From JACKII01 sp965202745 (GTDB lineage: Bacteria > Pseudomonadota > Alphaproteobacteria > Bin95), in assembly GCA_965202745.1 (NCBI GenBank), contig CBDBCB010000020.1, forward strand, positions 496,001 to 560,000: a stretch of DNA of 64,000 nucleotides. Reading direction: 5' to 3'. The stretch's first letter is position 1. Every line of letters starts with the position of its first letter. The notes below the pieces were generated by a model. That model had not been told where the DNA came from and did not search any database. It saw only the letters and a program-made list of their open reading frames with translations. This document shows positions 44,847 to 54,704 of this stretch, one piece after another. Position numbers and translations under genes: made by a program.

Positions 44847-46543
44847 GGAAGTGTCTCCGCCCGCTCATACCGCCGCCAGGCGCTCATTTGCAGGGCGGAG
44901 GTCTTGCAGTGCACCACCACCGGCCTGGTCTTCACGGCGAAGGCGGCTGCGATGCCTGCTGCCACCTCCTCCTCGCTCTCAATGGTGATGCCCTCCGCCC
45001 CGAACGTCCGCGCCCAAGCGGCAAAGTCCGGGTTGGTGAGCCGCGTGCCGTCCATGAACGCCCGCTCCGGATAGCGCACGTAGGAGTGCATCCCAATCGT
45101 GCCGTACATGGAGTTGTCAGAGATCACCATGATCGGCGCTGCCCCATACTGGATTGCCGTCGCCAACTCATTGCCTATCATCAGCGCGCCGCCGTCGCCA
45201 ATGAAGCAGACCACCTGCTTGCCCGGCCTGCGCATGGCCGCCCCCACCGCCATCGGCATGCCGGAGCCCATGGCTCCCACAATGCTGGAGAGGAAAATCT
45301 GGCTCTGCCGGAAGCCGATATAGCGGTGCACGAAGCTGCCGAAATTGCCTGCATCGCTGGTGATGGTGGCGTCGTCCGCCAGGTGCTTGTCCACCTCGCA
45401 CACGATGGCAGCGAAGTTGACGCCATCTGTCGTCGGCTCCCATTCCTTCGCCAGCAGGTCGTTGTGGATCTTGTTCAGACCCGCAACCCAGCCCTGGCGC
45501 TTGCTGGCATCGCCCGGCGCGCCGCGTTTGAGCAGCGCCTTGATCACCTCATGCGGGTTCGCCGGAATGCCCAGGTCAGCGCGCCAGACCCGCCCGATCT
45601 CGTTCGCATCCGGCCAGACATGCACGAAGGGAAGTTGCGGCTGCGGAGCGGCGGGGAAGCTGTAGGATTGGCTGACCGTATCCGTCATGCGCTCACCCAG
45701 GCACACCATCAGGTCCGCCTTCTTCATCTCCCCGATCAGCGCCGGCGGCACGCGGATGCCCATATAGCCGCCATAGTTCGGATGGCGCGCGTCGAAGGCT
45801 TGCGGGCGGCGGTGGGAGGGGCTGACGGGCAGCACCCAGTCCTCGGCCAGCTTGTTCAGATCGGCGAACGTCTGAGGGTCCGCCACCGCATCGGCCAGCA
45901 ACGCGCCGCCGACCACCACCATGGGCCGCCCCGCTTTGGCCAGCATATCCGCCAGCCGGTCGAAGTCGCCCTCGGTCGCCGCCGCCTTCACATGAGGCCG
46001 GGGCAGATCGACAGGCGCGTCGGTCTCCTCGTCGAACACGTCTTCGGGCAGGATCACCGCCACCGGCCCCTGCGTGCCGCTCTCGGCCAGGTGGAAGGCG
46101 CGGGCGATGGCCTCCGACGCCGTTTCCGGCTCGTTCACATGGATCACCTGCTTGGTGATGTCGGCCAGCAGCACGGAATAATCCTGCTCCTGCAACGCCT
46201 GGCGGCCAAAGTCCTTGCGCTCCACCTGGCCGACCAGCATCACCATGGGCGTCGCGTCGTGATAGGCGGAATGCAGCGCCACCAGCCCGTTGGAGAGCCC
46301 CGGCCCGCGGCTGACCATGCAGACCCCCGCCCGGTTCGAAAGCCGCCCATCGGCCACCGCCATAAAACCCGCCCCCGCCTCATGCCGGCAGACCACAACG
46401 CGCATGGAGTTCCGCTCCACCATGGTGGAGGTCAAGCCGATATAGCTCTCCCCCGGCACGCAATAGACCTGGTCGACCTCATGCGCCTCCAGGCTTTCCA
46501 CGATCAGACGGGCAACGGATTTGGTTTCGGCAGATTGACTCAT
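44843..46543 (-). CDS. ThDP-dependent acetolactate-synthase-like enzyme
   Basis: 566 residues from ATG 46543 (MSQSAETKSVARLIVESLEA). The N-terminal pyrimidine domain has VDQVYCVPGESYIGLTSTMV with the catalytic Glu in CRHEAGAGFMAVADG. The C-terminal domain has VGAMGSGMPMAVGAAMRRPG and the ThDP/Mg motif GDGGALMIGNELATAIQYG ... SDNSMYGT. Large-subunit-like 2-oxo acid lyases of this kind catalyse C-C formation or cleavage; the substrate is not evident. The stop overlaps the EthD start, so both form one operon. Intact. Confidence 0.85.
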   Translation of the reverse strand: MSQSAETKSVARLIVESLEAHEVDQVYCVPGESYIGLTSTMVERNSMRVVVCRHEAGAGFMAVADGRLSNRAGVCMVSRGPGLSNGLVALHSAYHDATPMVMLVGQVERKDFGRQALQEQDYSVLLADITKQVIHVNEPETASEAIARAFHLAESGTQGPVAVILPEDVFDEETDAPVDLPRPHVKAAATEGDFDRLADMLAKAGRPMVVVGGALLADAVADPQTFADLNKLAEDWVLPVSPSHRRPQAFDARHPNYGGYMGIRVPPALIGEMKKADLMVCLGERMTDTVSQSYSFPAAPQPQLPFVHVWPDANEIGRVWRADLGIPANPHEVIKALLKRGAPGDASKRQGWVAGLNKIHNDLLAKEWEPTTDGVNFAAIVCEVDKHLADDATITSDAGNFGSFVHRYIGFRQSQIFLSSIVGAMGSGMPMAVGAAMRRPGKQVVCFIGDGGALMIGNELATAIQYGAAPIMVISDNSMYGTIGMHSYVRYPERAFMDGTRLTNPDFAAWARTFGAEGITIESEEEVAAGIAAAFAVKTRPVVVHCKTSALQMSAWRRYERAETLP

Positions 46544-46832
46544 GGCGCGCAATTCCTTGCTCCGCTGCGCTTTGATTGCACGCGGGCTATCAGTGGTTGT
46601 CGGTTAGAACTTTGTGGGAATTGTAGGCCGGTTCGCGCCGAAAGCTAGCACCGTCATAGACATCTTCCTGATTTGACCGCTTTCCGCCTCCGCATAACCC
46701 AAACGGGTGATGCAGCACATGGCACCCGCTGGTACCATTGCCTCTCAGAGCAGGCACAACTCCAAGACAAAGCTTGCCCCGCGGGCGCTTGCTCAATCGG
46801 TGGTACAAACCGCGGCAATGGAGGAATTCACT

Positions 46833-47736
46833 ATGACGGACTTATATGCTTCCCCTAACGGCGGTCCGGTTACTATCGGCGGACAAACGGTTCAAAGCCT
46901 TCCACTGCCAGATGCTGTGGCGCAGGCACAAGGAGGCGACCGGGTTATCATAACGCCGGGTACCTATACTTCGCCGATTACGGTCACAACGGGTGGCAGT
47001 TCCGGCTCGCCCCTGATCATTCAAGGCATGCCGGGCGCGGTTTGTGACGGTAAAATCTTCCCAAAACCATTCTCACATCGGCCGAAAATACCCGACCCGG
47101 ACAGTTTCTCTTTCATCAAGATCGTCGGCGCAGACCACGTTTTGCTTGAAGGCTTAACCTTTAAGAATTCCTGGCCAGTTTCGATTGGCATTTTCGGTGC
47201 AAAACATATCCACATCCGACAATGCGGCAGCGAGGGCAGCACGTACTTCGTCTTTGCAGGCAATAGCTGGCAACACTATATGCCTCGGATCGGCCACGAC
47301 CTCCGCATCGAGGACTGCAATTGGCCGCAAGACCCCGATGGAAAAATGTGGCGCGGCGAAATTTCATGGAGATCCGTAAAAGGTCAGAAAGCCCCGCCTC
47401 ATCACCAATACCTTCAAGCTGCGATGGTCGGTGGCTCAGACTTTGGCGGTGATGTGCGCATTTTCCGCTGCATCGCCAACGGCGTTCGTCTGGTAATGTG
47501 AGGATGACCCGAACCTGACCCGCCACCGCAACGTCAATGTAGAGGTCGCTGACTGCCGCTTCGAATACATCCGTGACAATGCCATAGAGCCGGAGGTTTC
47601 AGCGCAGAACTGGTGGGTCTACCGGAATGAATTTTTTAACGTCCATGCAGCGAATTCCCTGCACGTCTTCAGTGGCGGTCCTGTCTATATCTTTGGAAAC
47701 CGCCACTGGTTCGATGGCGGAAAGATGTTAAAATTT
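46833..47736 (+). pseudogene. Parallel beta-helix protein, frameshifted and cut by IS1595
   Basis: ATG 46833 follows GGAGGAATTC (MTDLYASPNGGPVTIGGQTV). The repeats GDRVIITPGTYTSPITVTTG, SPLIIQGMPGAVCDGKIF and VLLEGLTFKNSW are those of right-handed beta-helix (pectate-lyase-like) proteins. Near 47500 the frame shifts: the continuation CEDDPNLTRHRNVNVEVADC, FEYIRDNAIEPE and YIFGNRHWFDGGKML lies in the next frame. At 47737 the IS1595 element begins. The DNA right of the element (49783-49833) continues in register (NFYLMVAEGVHAGKS), then is cut again by IS21. Possibly a polysaccharide lyase. Confidence 0.75.
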
Positions 47737-47817
47737 GGGAATTATATCTCTAAGTAACATTTTCCTATTACCCCATTTGATTCTATGATTTACCATAGAG
47801 TCACATTAGGAGGAAAC

Positions 47818-48789
47818 ATGGCAAAAAATGCACCGGGACGACATGAGCGGAATGGTCTGACGCTTTTGCAAATTGCAGAAATGTTCGGGGATGAAGAAAA
47901 GGCGCGGAAATGGATTGAGGCCCAGCACTGGCCGGAAGGGCCACACTGTCCTCACTGCGGTTCTATCAATGTAAAAGTCGGCGTGGCCCACAAGAGCATG
48001 ACGCATCGCTGCAATGACTGCCCGAAAAAGCCGATGTTCACTGTTCGGGTTGGCAATATCATGCAGGGATCAAAGCTACCCTATCGTGTCTGGGCGGTTG
48101 GGCTTTACCTGTTCGCCACCAATCTCAAGGGTATCTCTAGCATGAAGCTGCATCGTGAGCTCGGGATTGGGCAGAAGGCCGCTTGGTTCATGCTGCACCG
48201 TCTCCGTGAGGCTCATGGGTCCAATAGTCCAGTTTTCAAAGGTCCAGTTGAAGCGGATGAAACCTACATGGGTGGTAAGGAACAGAACAAACACGCTAGC
48301 AAAAAACTCAAGGCCGGCCGCGGCGCGGTGGGCAAAACCGCCGTGGCCGGGATCAAGGATCGCAACTCCGGCCGCGTGGTTGCCAAGGTGGTTGAAAGAA
48401 CCGCTGCGCATACACTACAAGATTTTGTGACCAATCATACTACCAAGGATGCCCAGGTATTCCCCGACGAGGCGCGCGCCTACAAGGGCATTAACAGGGC
48501 GCATCAAGCGGTCAAACACTCAATGGGTGAATACGTCCGTAACATGGCACATACAAACGGTTTCGAAAGCTTCTGGGCACCGATGAAGCGTGGCTATCAG
48601 GGCATTTATCACAAGATGAGCCCCAAGCATCTACAACGCTATGTTAATGAGTTCTCTAGCCGTCACAACAGACGTCCCAAGGATACCATTGACCAGATGA
48701 GCGATTTGGTTTGTAGCATGGCGGGAAAGCGTTTGCGCTACGTTGATTTGATTGCAGATAATGGTTTGGAAAGCGGTTCTCGAACATGA
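47818..48789 (+). CDS. IS1595-family (ISXO2-like) transposase, copy 2
   Basis: Identical in protein sequence to the transposase at 24174-25145, with the same TAGGAGGAAAC ribosome site, zinc ribbon (CPHCGS, CNDCP) and DDE motifs (VEADETYMGG, HTNGFESFWAP). Intact, so this copy can serve both elements. Confidence 0.93.
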   Translation: MAKNAPGRHERNGLTLLQIAEMFGDEEKARKWIEAQHWPEGPHCPHCGSINVKVGVAHKSMTHRCNDCPKKPMFTVRVGNIMQGSKLPYRVWAVGLYLFATNLKGISSMKLHRELGIGQKAAWFMLHRLREAHGSNSPVFKGPVEADETYMGGKEQNKHASKKLKAGRGAVGKTAVAGIKDRNSGRVVAKVVERTAAHTLQDFVTNHTTKDAQVFPDEARAYKGINRAHQAVKHSMGEYVRNMAHTNGFESFWAPMKRGYQGIYHKMSPKHLQRYVNEFSSRHNRRPKDTIDQMSDLVCSMAGKRLRYVDLIADNGLESGSRT

Positions 48790-48980
48790 TATCGCAAACA
48801 ATCAGTCTGTTCTTGAAATTATTGATGTTCAGTATGCGCGAATGCGGTTACTAACCTTTCAAAACATTCTTGAATATAAGCGGTTTCAGACACCTTCAAT
48901 TGCACATGGGCATAGATAGTCTGAACCACAGCTCCCGTTCGGTTAAACCCCTATCTTATGATCGCGAAAGGATAAGCCAA

Positions 48981-49154
48981 ATGACCAAACTCAAACCCAA
49001 AGACAGAACACTCTCTGAAAAACTAGCTGACTCTCACTACCAGCCGAGCAAGGCTGAAATGGAACAGGAATACGATATGCCCGGCGCGGAGATGAAAGAC
49101 CTGCGCAACGCATTCTTCAAGGCGTCGCCGGATAGAAAATCAAAACCAGGTTAG
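48981..49154 (+). CDS. 57-residue passenger protein, copy 2
   Basis: Identical to the ORF at 25337-25510. It lies between the transposase and the internal terminal repeat at 49170-49193, so it belongs to the core element. Confidence 0.55.
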   Translation: MTKLKPKDRTLSEKLADSHYQPSKAEMEQEYDMPGAEMKDLRNAFFKASPDRKSKPG

Positions 49155-49169
49155 GAATAATTCAGTGCA

Positions 49170-49193
49170 ATGTTACTTAGAAATATAATTCCT
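49170..49193. repeat. Internal third terminal-repeat copy, element copy 2
   Basis: Same sequence and place as 25526-25549 in copy 1: between the 57-codon ORF and the lipoprotein gene. Confidence 0.8.
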
Positions 49194-49204
49194 ATTCCCG
49201 TGTA

Positions 49205-49644
49205 TTGACAAAATATAAAGAAAAAATCATGGAAATCACCCCTGCACTAGCGACTATATTATTCGGACTTCAATTAAGCGCTTGTTCAACAATCACACAA
49301 GGCACAGATCAAGAAATTTACATTTCCACATCCCCGATAGCGGCACAGTGTACGCTTGAGAGACAAGGTAAAAAATCGCTGAAATTGTCTCATCGCCTGG
49401 GCATGTAACAGTTACAAAAACCAAACACGATATAACGATTACCTGCAACAAAGATGGCTACCAAACCGCAACTTACCGCAACAATAGCGGTTGGGAATCT
49501 ACTTCGGGTGCGGGAGGCATTCTATTGGATGTGATTTTAACCTGGGGCGCTAGCAGTGCTATCGATTCAATGACAGGTGCTGACAATAAATACGAACCAT
49601 CTGTCTATATAACGTTAATTCCAATTCAGGCCCCACCACAATAA
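49205..49644 (+). pseudogene. Passenger lipoprotein gene, copy 2, same A6 frame break
   Basis: Same as 25561-26000 apart from one base near the start (AAATAT versus AAATCT), which changes Ser to Tyr in the signal region (MTKYKEK versus MTKSKEK). The A6 run and the two-frame layout are the same, with the lipobox QLSAC in the first frame and TGADNKY in the second. Confidence 0.6.
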
Positions 49645-49969
49645 AGACAATGAGGTAGATCATTTCTTAAAATACCTATTCAGTTAGGCAAACGTCTAAA
49701 CCGCGTTTGCCCTCTGAACATCCAGCTCTCTTTTCTTGAACACCCCTATATTCTTAAATGTTACTTAGAGATGTAATCCCCATTAAATTTCTATCTGATG
49801 GTTGCCGAAGGGGTTCACGCTGGAAAATCCGGGTGTCAACGGCGGCGTAAAAACCTGCCACTGGGGCGGCGCAAAAGTCGGCCCCTTGGCACCGCGCCTT
49901 GTGGCGTGATGCCCTCAAATAGCAAGCACGTTCCGAGGCGCGTTGGCCGTTAGGCCAATCAGATGATGA

Positions 49970-50728
49970 TTAGCTTCTGGGGCGGCGGGATTTGCTTTGG
50001 TTGAGGCGGTAACTTTCGCCATTCATCTCCAGGATATTCCCATGATGGGTCAGCCGGTCCAGCAAGGCACCTGTCAGGCGTTCTGTGCCGAAGGGTTCTG
50101 TCCATTCCTCGAACGGCAGATTACTGGTGATCAGTGTTGAGCCGCGCTCGTAACGCTGCGATATCAGTTCGAACAACAGTTCTGCCCCGGTTTTGCTCAG
50201 CGGCACGAACCCCAATTCATCAATGATCAGCAGCTTGACCTTGGCCAATTGGCGTTGCAATCGCAGCAGGCGTTTCTCATCTCTGGCTTCCATCAACTCA
50301 TGCACGAGAGAGGCGGCAGTGACGAAGCTGACCGGCATACCCTTCTGGCAGGCGGCCAGACCCAGCCCGAGGGCGACGGGGGTTTTGCCGGTTCCTGACG
50401 GGCCAAGAGCGATGACGTTCTCCTTGCGCTCGATCCATTCGCCGCGCGCCAGTGCCAGCACCATCATCTTGTTCAGGCTGGGGATCGCTTTGAAGTCGAA
50501 GCTATCAAGGCTTTTGACGGCCGGGAACTTTGCCGATTTGATCCGGCGCTCAACCATACGCCGTTCACGGTCGATCAGTTCCAATTCCGTCAACCGCGCC
50601 AGATAGCGCCCATGATCTACACCTTCGGCGGCGCAGATGCGGGCCTGCTTATCATGCGCGCGCAAGAAGGTTGGCAAGCGCAGAGGTTTGAGGTGGTTCG
50701 CCAAAAGCAGTTCTGGAGCATCGCTCAT
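49970..50728 (-). CDS. istB: IstB helper ATPase of IS21
   Basis: 252 residues. DnaA/AAA-like ATPase with Walker A GPSGTGKTP (near residue 108) and Walker B LLIIDELGFVPLSKTGAELL, then RYERGSTLITSNLPFEEW, all typical of IstB, which guides IstA to the target. Its start overlaps the istA stop (ATGA at 50725-50728). The Walker A position after Lys-Thr is Pro where IstB usually has His; otherwise normal. Intact. Confidence 0.92.
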   Translation of the reverse strand: MSDAPELLLANHLKPLRLPTFLRAHDKQARICAAEGVDHGRYLARLTELELIDRERRMVERRIKSAKFPAVKSLDSFDFKAIPSLNKMMVLALARGEWIERKENVIALGPSGTGKTPVALGLGLAACQKGMPVSFVTAASLVHELMEARDEKRLLRLQRQLAKVKLLIIDELGFVPLSKTGAELLFELISQRYERGSTLITSNLPFEEWTEPFGTERLTGALLDRLTHHGNILEMNGESYRLNQSKSRRPRS

Positions 50729-52238
50729 GCGCTATCTCCCGCCAGCAAGCTCATGTAGGATGATGCCGCCCTTGTTGCGATATTGGTTCTGGGCAGGAAC
50801 GGGTAAACATCCAGATCCAGTCTCGGTGGTCGTCTCTCGACCCGGCAAAGCAATAAGTGTTTGATTGCGTCAAAGCTGACCGCCCTCATCTGCAGTGCGT
50901 CTTTGATTGCCAGATGCAAAACCTCCAGCTCAAAGCGCTCCAGCCGCCGCAGTACCTGAACATATTCCCGCTTTCCGGCCTTGCCCTGCCGGGCTTCCAA
51001 TAATCGTTGGAGGGTTTGGAACGCGTCAGGCAAGTCCCAGCCTTGCAATGGCGTGGCTGGATCAAAGGACATGATCTTGCGCTCGATGAGAGGCAGGTAG
51101 TGTACCGGATCGAACATCATGTCGCCCGTGTCATAGCAGCGGGGATGGTCCGCGATGACTTCGGTGGCGCACCCGATGACGACGCGGTCACCGAAGCCCT
51201 TGATCCAATGATCCAACCCTCGCGGTGGCCATAGGCAACCGGCCCTGAGTAATCGTTGCCACGCAATCGTCCTTGGGATGTTGATGTGACCTAGCCGCTC
51301 TGCAGATCACAAGCTTCAAAGGGCGCGGCTGGCAGGGTGCGCATCGCCGCCAGATCAGCGCCCAGTCGTTCACCGATGCTGATCTTGTGGCCACGCAGAA
51401 TGTCAGCCTGCCGTTTGCGGCATTGTTCTTCAAGATAGTCGTTGAACGCATCCCAGTTCGCGAACCGCGGCATTGGAACCATGAAGTTGCGACGCCCGTA
51501 ACCAACCAGCCCCTCACCCTTGCCTTTATCGTTGCCCTTGCCGGGGCGACCATACCTCTCCCCAATCACGTAGTGAGATAGCATCGCACGGAACCGCTGC
51601 GTACGATTGCGGGTGCCATCTGGCATGATCTTGGCCACAAGGCAGCGATCCTTATCGTAAAGGATTGAGCGCGGTACAGCGCCGAAGAAGGCAAAGGCGG
51701 GCACATGCCCATCAAGCCAGGCTTCAGTGTTCGCCGCAGGATACGCGCGGATGTAGCACGCATCGCTATGCGGCAGATCAAGGGCAAAGAAGTAGGCCTT
51801 CTGCTCAACCCCGCCGATACCAACCAACGCTTCGCCAAAGTCCGCCTGCCCATGCCCTGGGGGATGGCTCAAGGGCACAAACATCTCCCGTGAGCCACGC
51901 TTTGGCGAACGCACATAGTCTTTGACAATCGTGTAGCCACCATCAAATGCGCATTCGTCGCGTAGCCGCTCAAAGATACGGTTGGCTGTGTGGCGCTGTT
52001 TGCGAGGCCGGGCCTTGTCTTCCGCCAACCACTGGTCACTCTGCTCGGTATAAGGATCAAGCTTTGGTCGTTTGATCGGTGCCGTACGCCGATAACCAGG
52101 CGGCTCAGAATACGCCAACATCTTTGAAACACTGTCCCGGCTGATCCCAAAATCCCGCGCAATCTGACGCCCCCTCAAACCTTCCTCAAAGTGAGCGTGG
52201 CGAACCTTCAAATACAATTCCACGGTGAATATCCCCAA
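50725..52238 (-). pseudogene. istA: IstA transposase with amber codon and frameshift
   Basis: Reads from 52238 (MGIFTVELYLKVRHAHFEEG) through the helix-turn-helix and the DDE core (GHGQADFGEALVGIGGVEQK, GRRNFMVPMPRFANW) to FEACDLQSG, where TAG at 51291-51293 stops it. The next residues TSTSQGRLRGNDYSGPVAYG match IstA, then a frameshift near 51210 leads into HWIKGFGDRVVIGCATEVIA and the normal end SLLAGDSA. The TTG start is tentative. The catalytic core is complete in the first piece, but the full protein is not made. Confidence 0.85.
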
Positions 52239-52339
52239 GCCCTCCCATTAATTGAAAGGACAAAAGTGGCCGACTTTTACGCCGCCCGCGACAACACAAC
52301 GCTGCCGCTACCGTGGCCGAGTATTGCTCCGCCGTTCAC

Positions 52340-52932
52340 TGCCGTCATTACCAAATTCAATACCGAAAATTCCGACAATGTTTTTGCGCAATGGCAACGC
52401 GGCATCGAAATGGCCACGGGCGACTACGTTTGGATCTGCGAGAGCGACGATACCTGCGAACCGGACTTTTTGGAACGGACAGTTCCGCAGTTCGCCGACC
52501 GCTCTGTGATGCTGACCTTCGGCAATATTCAGTTCTGCGACAGTGATGGCAATCAGATGTCCGGCATGGATGGCTTCCGGGAACTCTCCGAGCCCGGCAT
52601 CTGGGCCGATACGATAAAGCGGCCCGCGCATGAGTGGTTTTGTGGAGCATTTGGCGTCAACAATGTGGTGGCAAACGTTGGTGGTTGTGTGTTCCGCAAA
52701 GGCCGCATCAGCCAGGAAATCTTTGACCAGGCCAAAACATTTAAATTTGCTGGCGACTGGTATCTCTATTCCCAAATCATTGCCGGCGGACAAATGTGCT
52801 ACGTGCCGGAGGCCAGAGCCTATTTCCGCCAGCACCAGCGCAACACCTCCGCCTCCAACTTCAACGAGATGTACTATTGTGAGGAGCTCTGGCGCCTCCT
52901 GAACCATCATGTCGACCTTTGGAGCTATGGCC
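52340..52932 (+). pseudogene. GT2-family glycosyltransferase, truncated at both ends
   Basis: After the shared IS21 flank ends at 52339, the frame reads VITKFNTENSDNVFAQWQRG and MATGDYVWICESDDTCEPDF, the diphospho-sugar-binding region of family 2 (DD at the DXD place), then HEWFCGAFGVNNVVANVGGC and FAGDWYLYSQIIAGG. About 50 N-terminal residues are missing. The C-terminus is cut at LWSYGRK by the IS256 end. It resembles glycosyltransferases fused in capsule or O-antigen proteins. Neither end continues in this window. Confidence 0.75.
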
Positions 52933-54257
52933 GAAAGTTGGTGACGGCTTGATCAGGCGGCGTTTTGCATTTGTTTGATCCCGTCGATGAATGCAATGCC
53001 CTGGATTATCCCAGGCATGCGATTTGCGCCGTCGCGCTTTCGCCATTTGCCCTGCGCTGACATCAGGAGCCTGACCGCCATGGCGAGGGCGGTCTTTCGG
53101 CTCAGACAGCCTTTGGTTTTACCTGTCCGGTGGCGCACCGTCGCGAAGGCGCTTTCGATGGGATGGGTGGTTCTGATGTGTTTCCACTGTTCTGCCGGGA
53201 AATCATAGAAGGCCAGCAGCACGTCACGGTCTTTGATCCATTTGGCTACCGCTTGTTCGTCTTTCACGCCGTAGGTCTCGATGAAGAAATCGCAGGCCGC
53301 CATGGCTTCGGCCTTCGTCTCTGCCTGCCAGATGTCGTGCAGGGGGCCTTTGGCTTTCGCTTGCACCGATTGGGGCATTGCCTTCAGCCCATTGCCGGTT
53401 TTATGGAACCAGCAGCGCTGTTCTGCGGTCGCGCCGAAGACCGCGCGAAGGGCGGCCCAGAAGCCCAGTGCACCGTCGCCTACCGCGAGATCGGGCGCGT
53501 GATTGAGGCCGCGCCGCTTGAGGTCGAGCAGGAGCGCGCGCCAGCTTTGGGTCCTTTCGCGATAGCCGTCGGTCAGCCCCAGTATCTCCTTTCGGCCCCA
53601 TTCATCCGCGCCGATCAGCACCAGAACACATTGCTTTTCTTCCATCCTTGGCTGGAAATAGACGCCATCCGCCCAGACATAGACGATGCGCCGGGCGCTG
53701 AGATCGCGCTTCTGCCAGCGGTCGTACTCCTCCCACCAATCGGACTTCAGCCGCGAGATGGTGGGGGACGACAGGCCCGCCGCGTTCGGCCCGAGCAGCG
53801 CGGCCAAGGCCGCCTGAAAATCGCCCGTGGAAATGCCGTTGAGGGAAAGCCAGGGCAGCAAGTCCTCGACGGACTTCGCCTTGCGCAGATACGGCGGCAG
53901 GATCGAAGAAGAGAACCGACCCTTCTCAGCCTGCCGATCACGATCCCGCCCGCGTGGCCCTTTCACGGGCACTGGGCCAATCCCGGTCATTCCCTCTCGT
54001 TCTGGCAGGTGAGCGTGACGAACGACCCGCGCGGGCCCCTCGGACGTCGTCTCATTGGAAAATGGCGCAAGCCATGCGCTCCACTCAGCTTCAAGCGCTT
54101 GCTCGATCAACTGCCGCGCCCCGGAACGGATCAAATCCGTCAACGGATCGGCGGAAAATCCCTTGGGATGGGGCAACGCATAGCCTTTTCTCGGCGAGAA
54201 TTGCGGCGCGGGAACAACGCCATGATATGCCGCCCCTCAGGACAATCACCAACTGTC
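52933..54257 (-). mobile_element. IS256-family element
   Basis: About 1.33 kb with imperfect inverted ends around GAAAGTTGGTGA (52933) and the inverse of GACAGTTGGTGA (54257). It carries one intact transposase. On its left it cuts a glycosyltransferase gene, on its right it begins just after the end of mobC, at the start of a lost relaxase gene. No clear target duplication was seen, and the exact ends are uncertain by a few bases. Confidence 0.75.
52953..54176 (-). CDS. IS256-family transposase
   Basis: 407 residues, normal length, starting MPHPKGFSADPLTDLIRSGA. The DDE triad regions are present: IVYVWADGVYFQPRM, LAVGDGALGFWAALRAVF and the Glu in RTTHPIESAFATVRHRTGKT. The QRCWFHKTGN motif is characteristic of the mutator-type group. 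The frame is intact, so the element may be active. Confidence 0.93.
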   Translation of the reverse strand: MPHPKGFSADPLTDLIRSGARQLIEQALEAEWSAWLAPFSNETTSEGPARVVRHAHLPEREGMTGIGPVPVKGPRGRDRDRQAEKGRFSSSILPPYLRKAKSVEDLLPWLSLNGISTGDFQAALAALLGPNAAGLSSPTISRLKSDWWEEYDRWQKRDLSARRIVYVWADGVYFQPRMEEKQCVLVLIGADEWGRKEILGLTDGYRERTQSWRALLLDLKRRGLNHAPDLAVGDGALGFWAALRAVFGATAEQRCWFHKTGNGLKAMPQSVQAKAKGPLHDIWQAETKAEAMAACDFFIETYGVKDEQAVAKWIKDRDVLLAFYDFPAEQWKHIRTTHPIESAFATVRHRTGKTKGCLSRKTALAMAVRLLMSAQGKWRKRDGANRMPGIIQGIAFIDGIKQMQNAA

Positions 54258-54266
54258 AGCTGTTTC

Positions 54267-54704
54267 TCATGGCGATGCTCCAGGGGATTTCCCAAGTGCA
54301 CGCAGCAGATCGTTGCGTAGCTCTTTCACCTCTTCGCAGGCGGCAACCAGATCGGCTTCGGTTTCGGGTGTGACGGGCAGCGAGCCTGTATTCACCGCCT
54401 TGGCGAGCTGGTTCAAGTTCGAGGACAGACGCGAGGTGCCGAGGGCACCCAAGACCCGACCTAGCGCTTCACCATCCCCAACGGGACTATTGCCAGGCTT
54501 TCGACGTGGTGAGATCGCATCGCCGAACAGGCGTTTTCGGATGTATGACGACAGGGCTTCACGCCTGCGCTCGGCATCCAGCCGTGCCCGTTCTTCGAAG
54601 GTATAGCGGATGGAGTATGGCGGTGGGCAGTTCGCTTTGTCAGCCGCTTTGGCTGACTTGCCATCGGCTATGTCATTGAGTTTACGGGCTAGGCTGCTCA
54701 TCAT
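54267..54704 (-). CDS. mobC: MobC-like relaxosome accessory protein
   Basis: 145 residues. The ribbon-helix-helix-like part (YSIRYTFEERARLDAERRRE; LSSYIRKRLFGD) and the MobC core (SRLSSNLNQLAKAVNTGSLP; VKELRNDLLRALG) are both clear. It differs from the MobC half at 1064-1373, so two mobilisation lineages are present. Its stop (TGA) lies in ATGA with a start codon for the next gene, but after MRNS the frame stops in the IS256 end: the relaxase that should follow is gone. Confidence 0.82.
   Translation of the reverse strand: MMSSLARKLNDIADGKSAKAADKANCPPPYSIRYTFEERARLDAERRREALSSYIRKRLFGDAISPRRKPGNSPVGDGEALGRVLGALGTSRLSSNLNQLAKAVNTGSLPVTPETEADLVAACEEVKELRNDLLRALGKSPGASP

Larger units (their letters stand above)
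47737..49780 (+). mobile_element. IS1595-family element with passenger genes, copy 2
   Basis: Same structure as the copy at 24093, offset 23,644 bp, one base difference found. It lies inside the beta-helix gene. The left flank ends TTAAAATTT and the right flank begins TTAAATTT, which can be an 8-bp target duplication with one extra base. This suggests a simple insertion here, while copy 1 has unlike flanks and has been rearranged. Confidence 0.88.
49834..52293 (-). mobile_element. IS21-family element, nearly complete copy
   Basis: 2,460 bp between TGTCAACGGCGGCGTAAAA (49834) and the inverse of TGTCGCGGGCGGCGTAAAA (52293). istA and istB lie on the minus strand. The left flank is beta-helix gene sequence. 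The right flank (52294-52339) is the same 46 bp found left of the IS21 remnant at 3011, and then a glycosyltransferase fragment starts. The two flanks do not form a target duplication, so one side was exchanged by recombination. Confidence 0.88.

Noticed and set aside
44888..46648. Long open frame opposite the ThDP enzyme
   Set aside because: Antisense shadow; Arg/His/Gly-rich and without recognisable domains.
24093..49780. Composite transposon of 25.7 kb between the two IS1595 copies
   Set aside because: The outer flanks do not share a target duplication, and the inside holds ordinary chromosomal genes; two separate insertions explain the data better.
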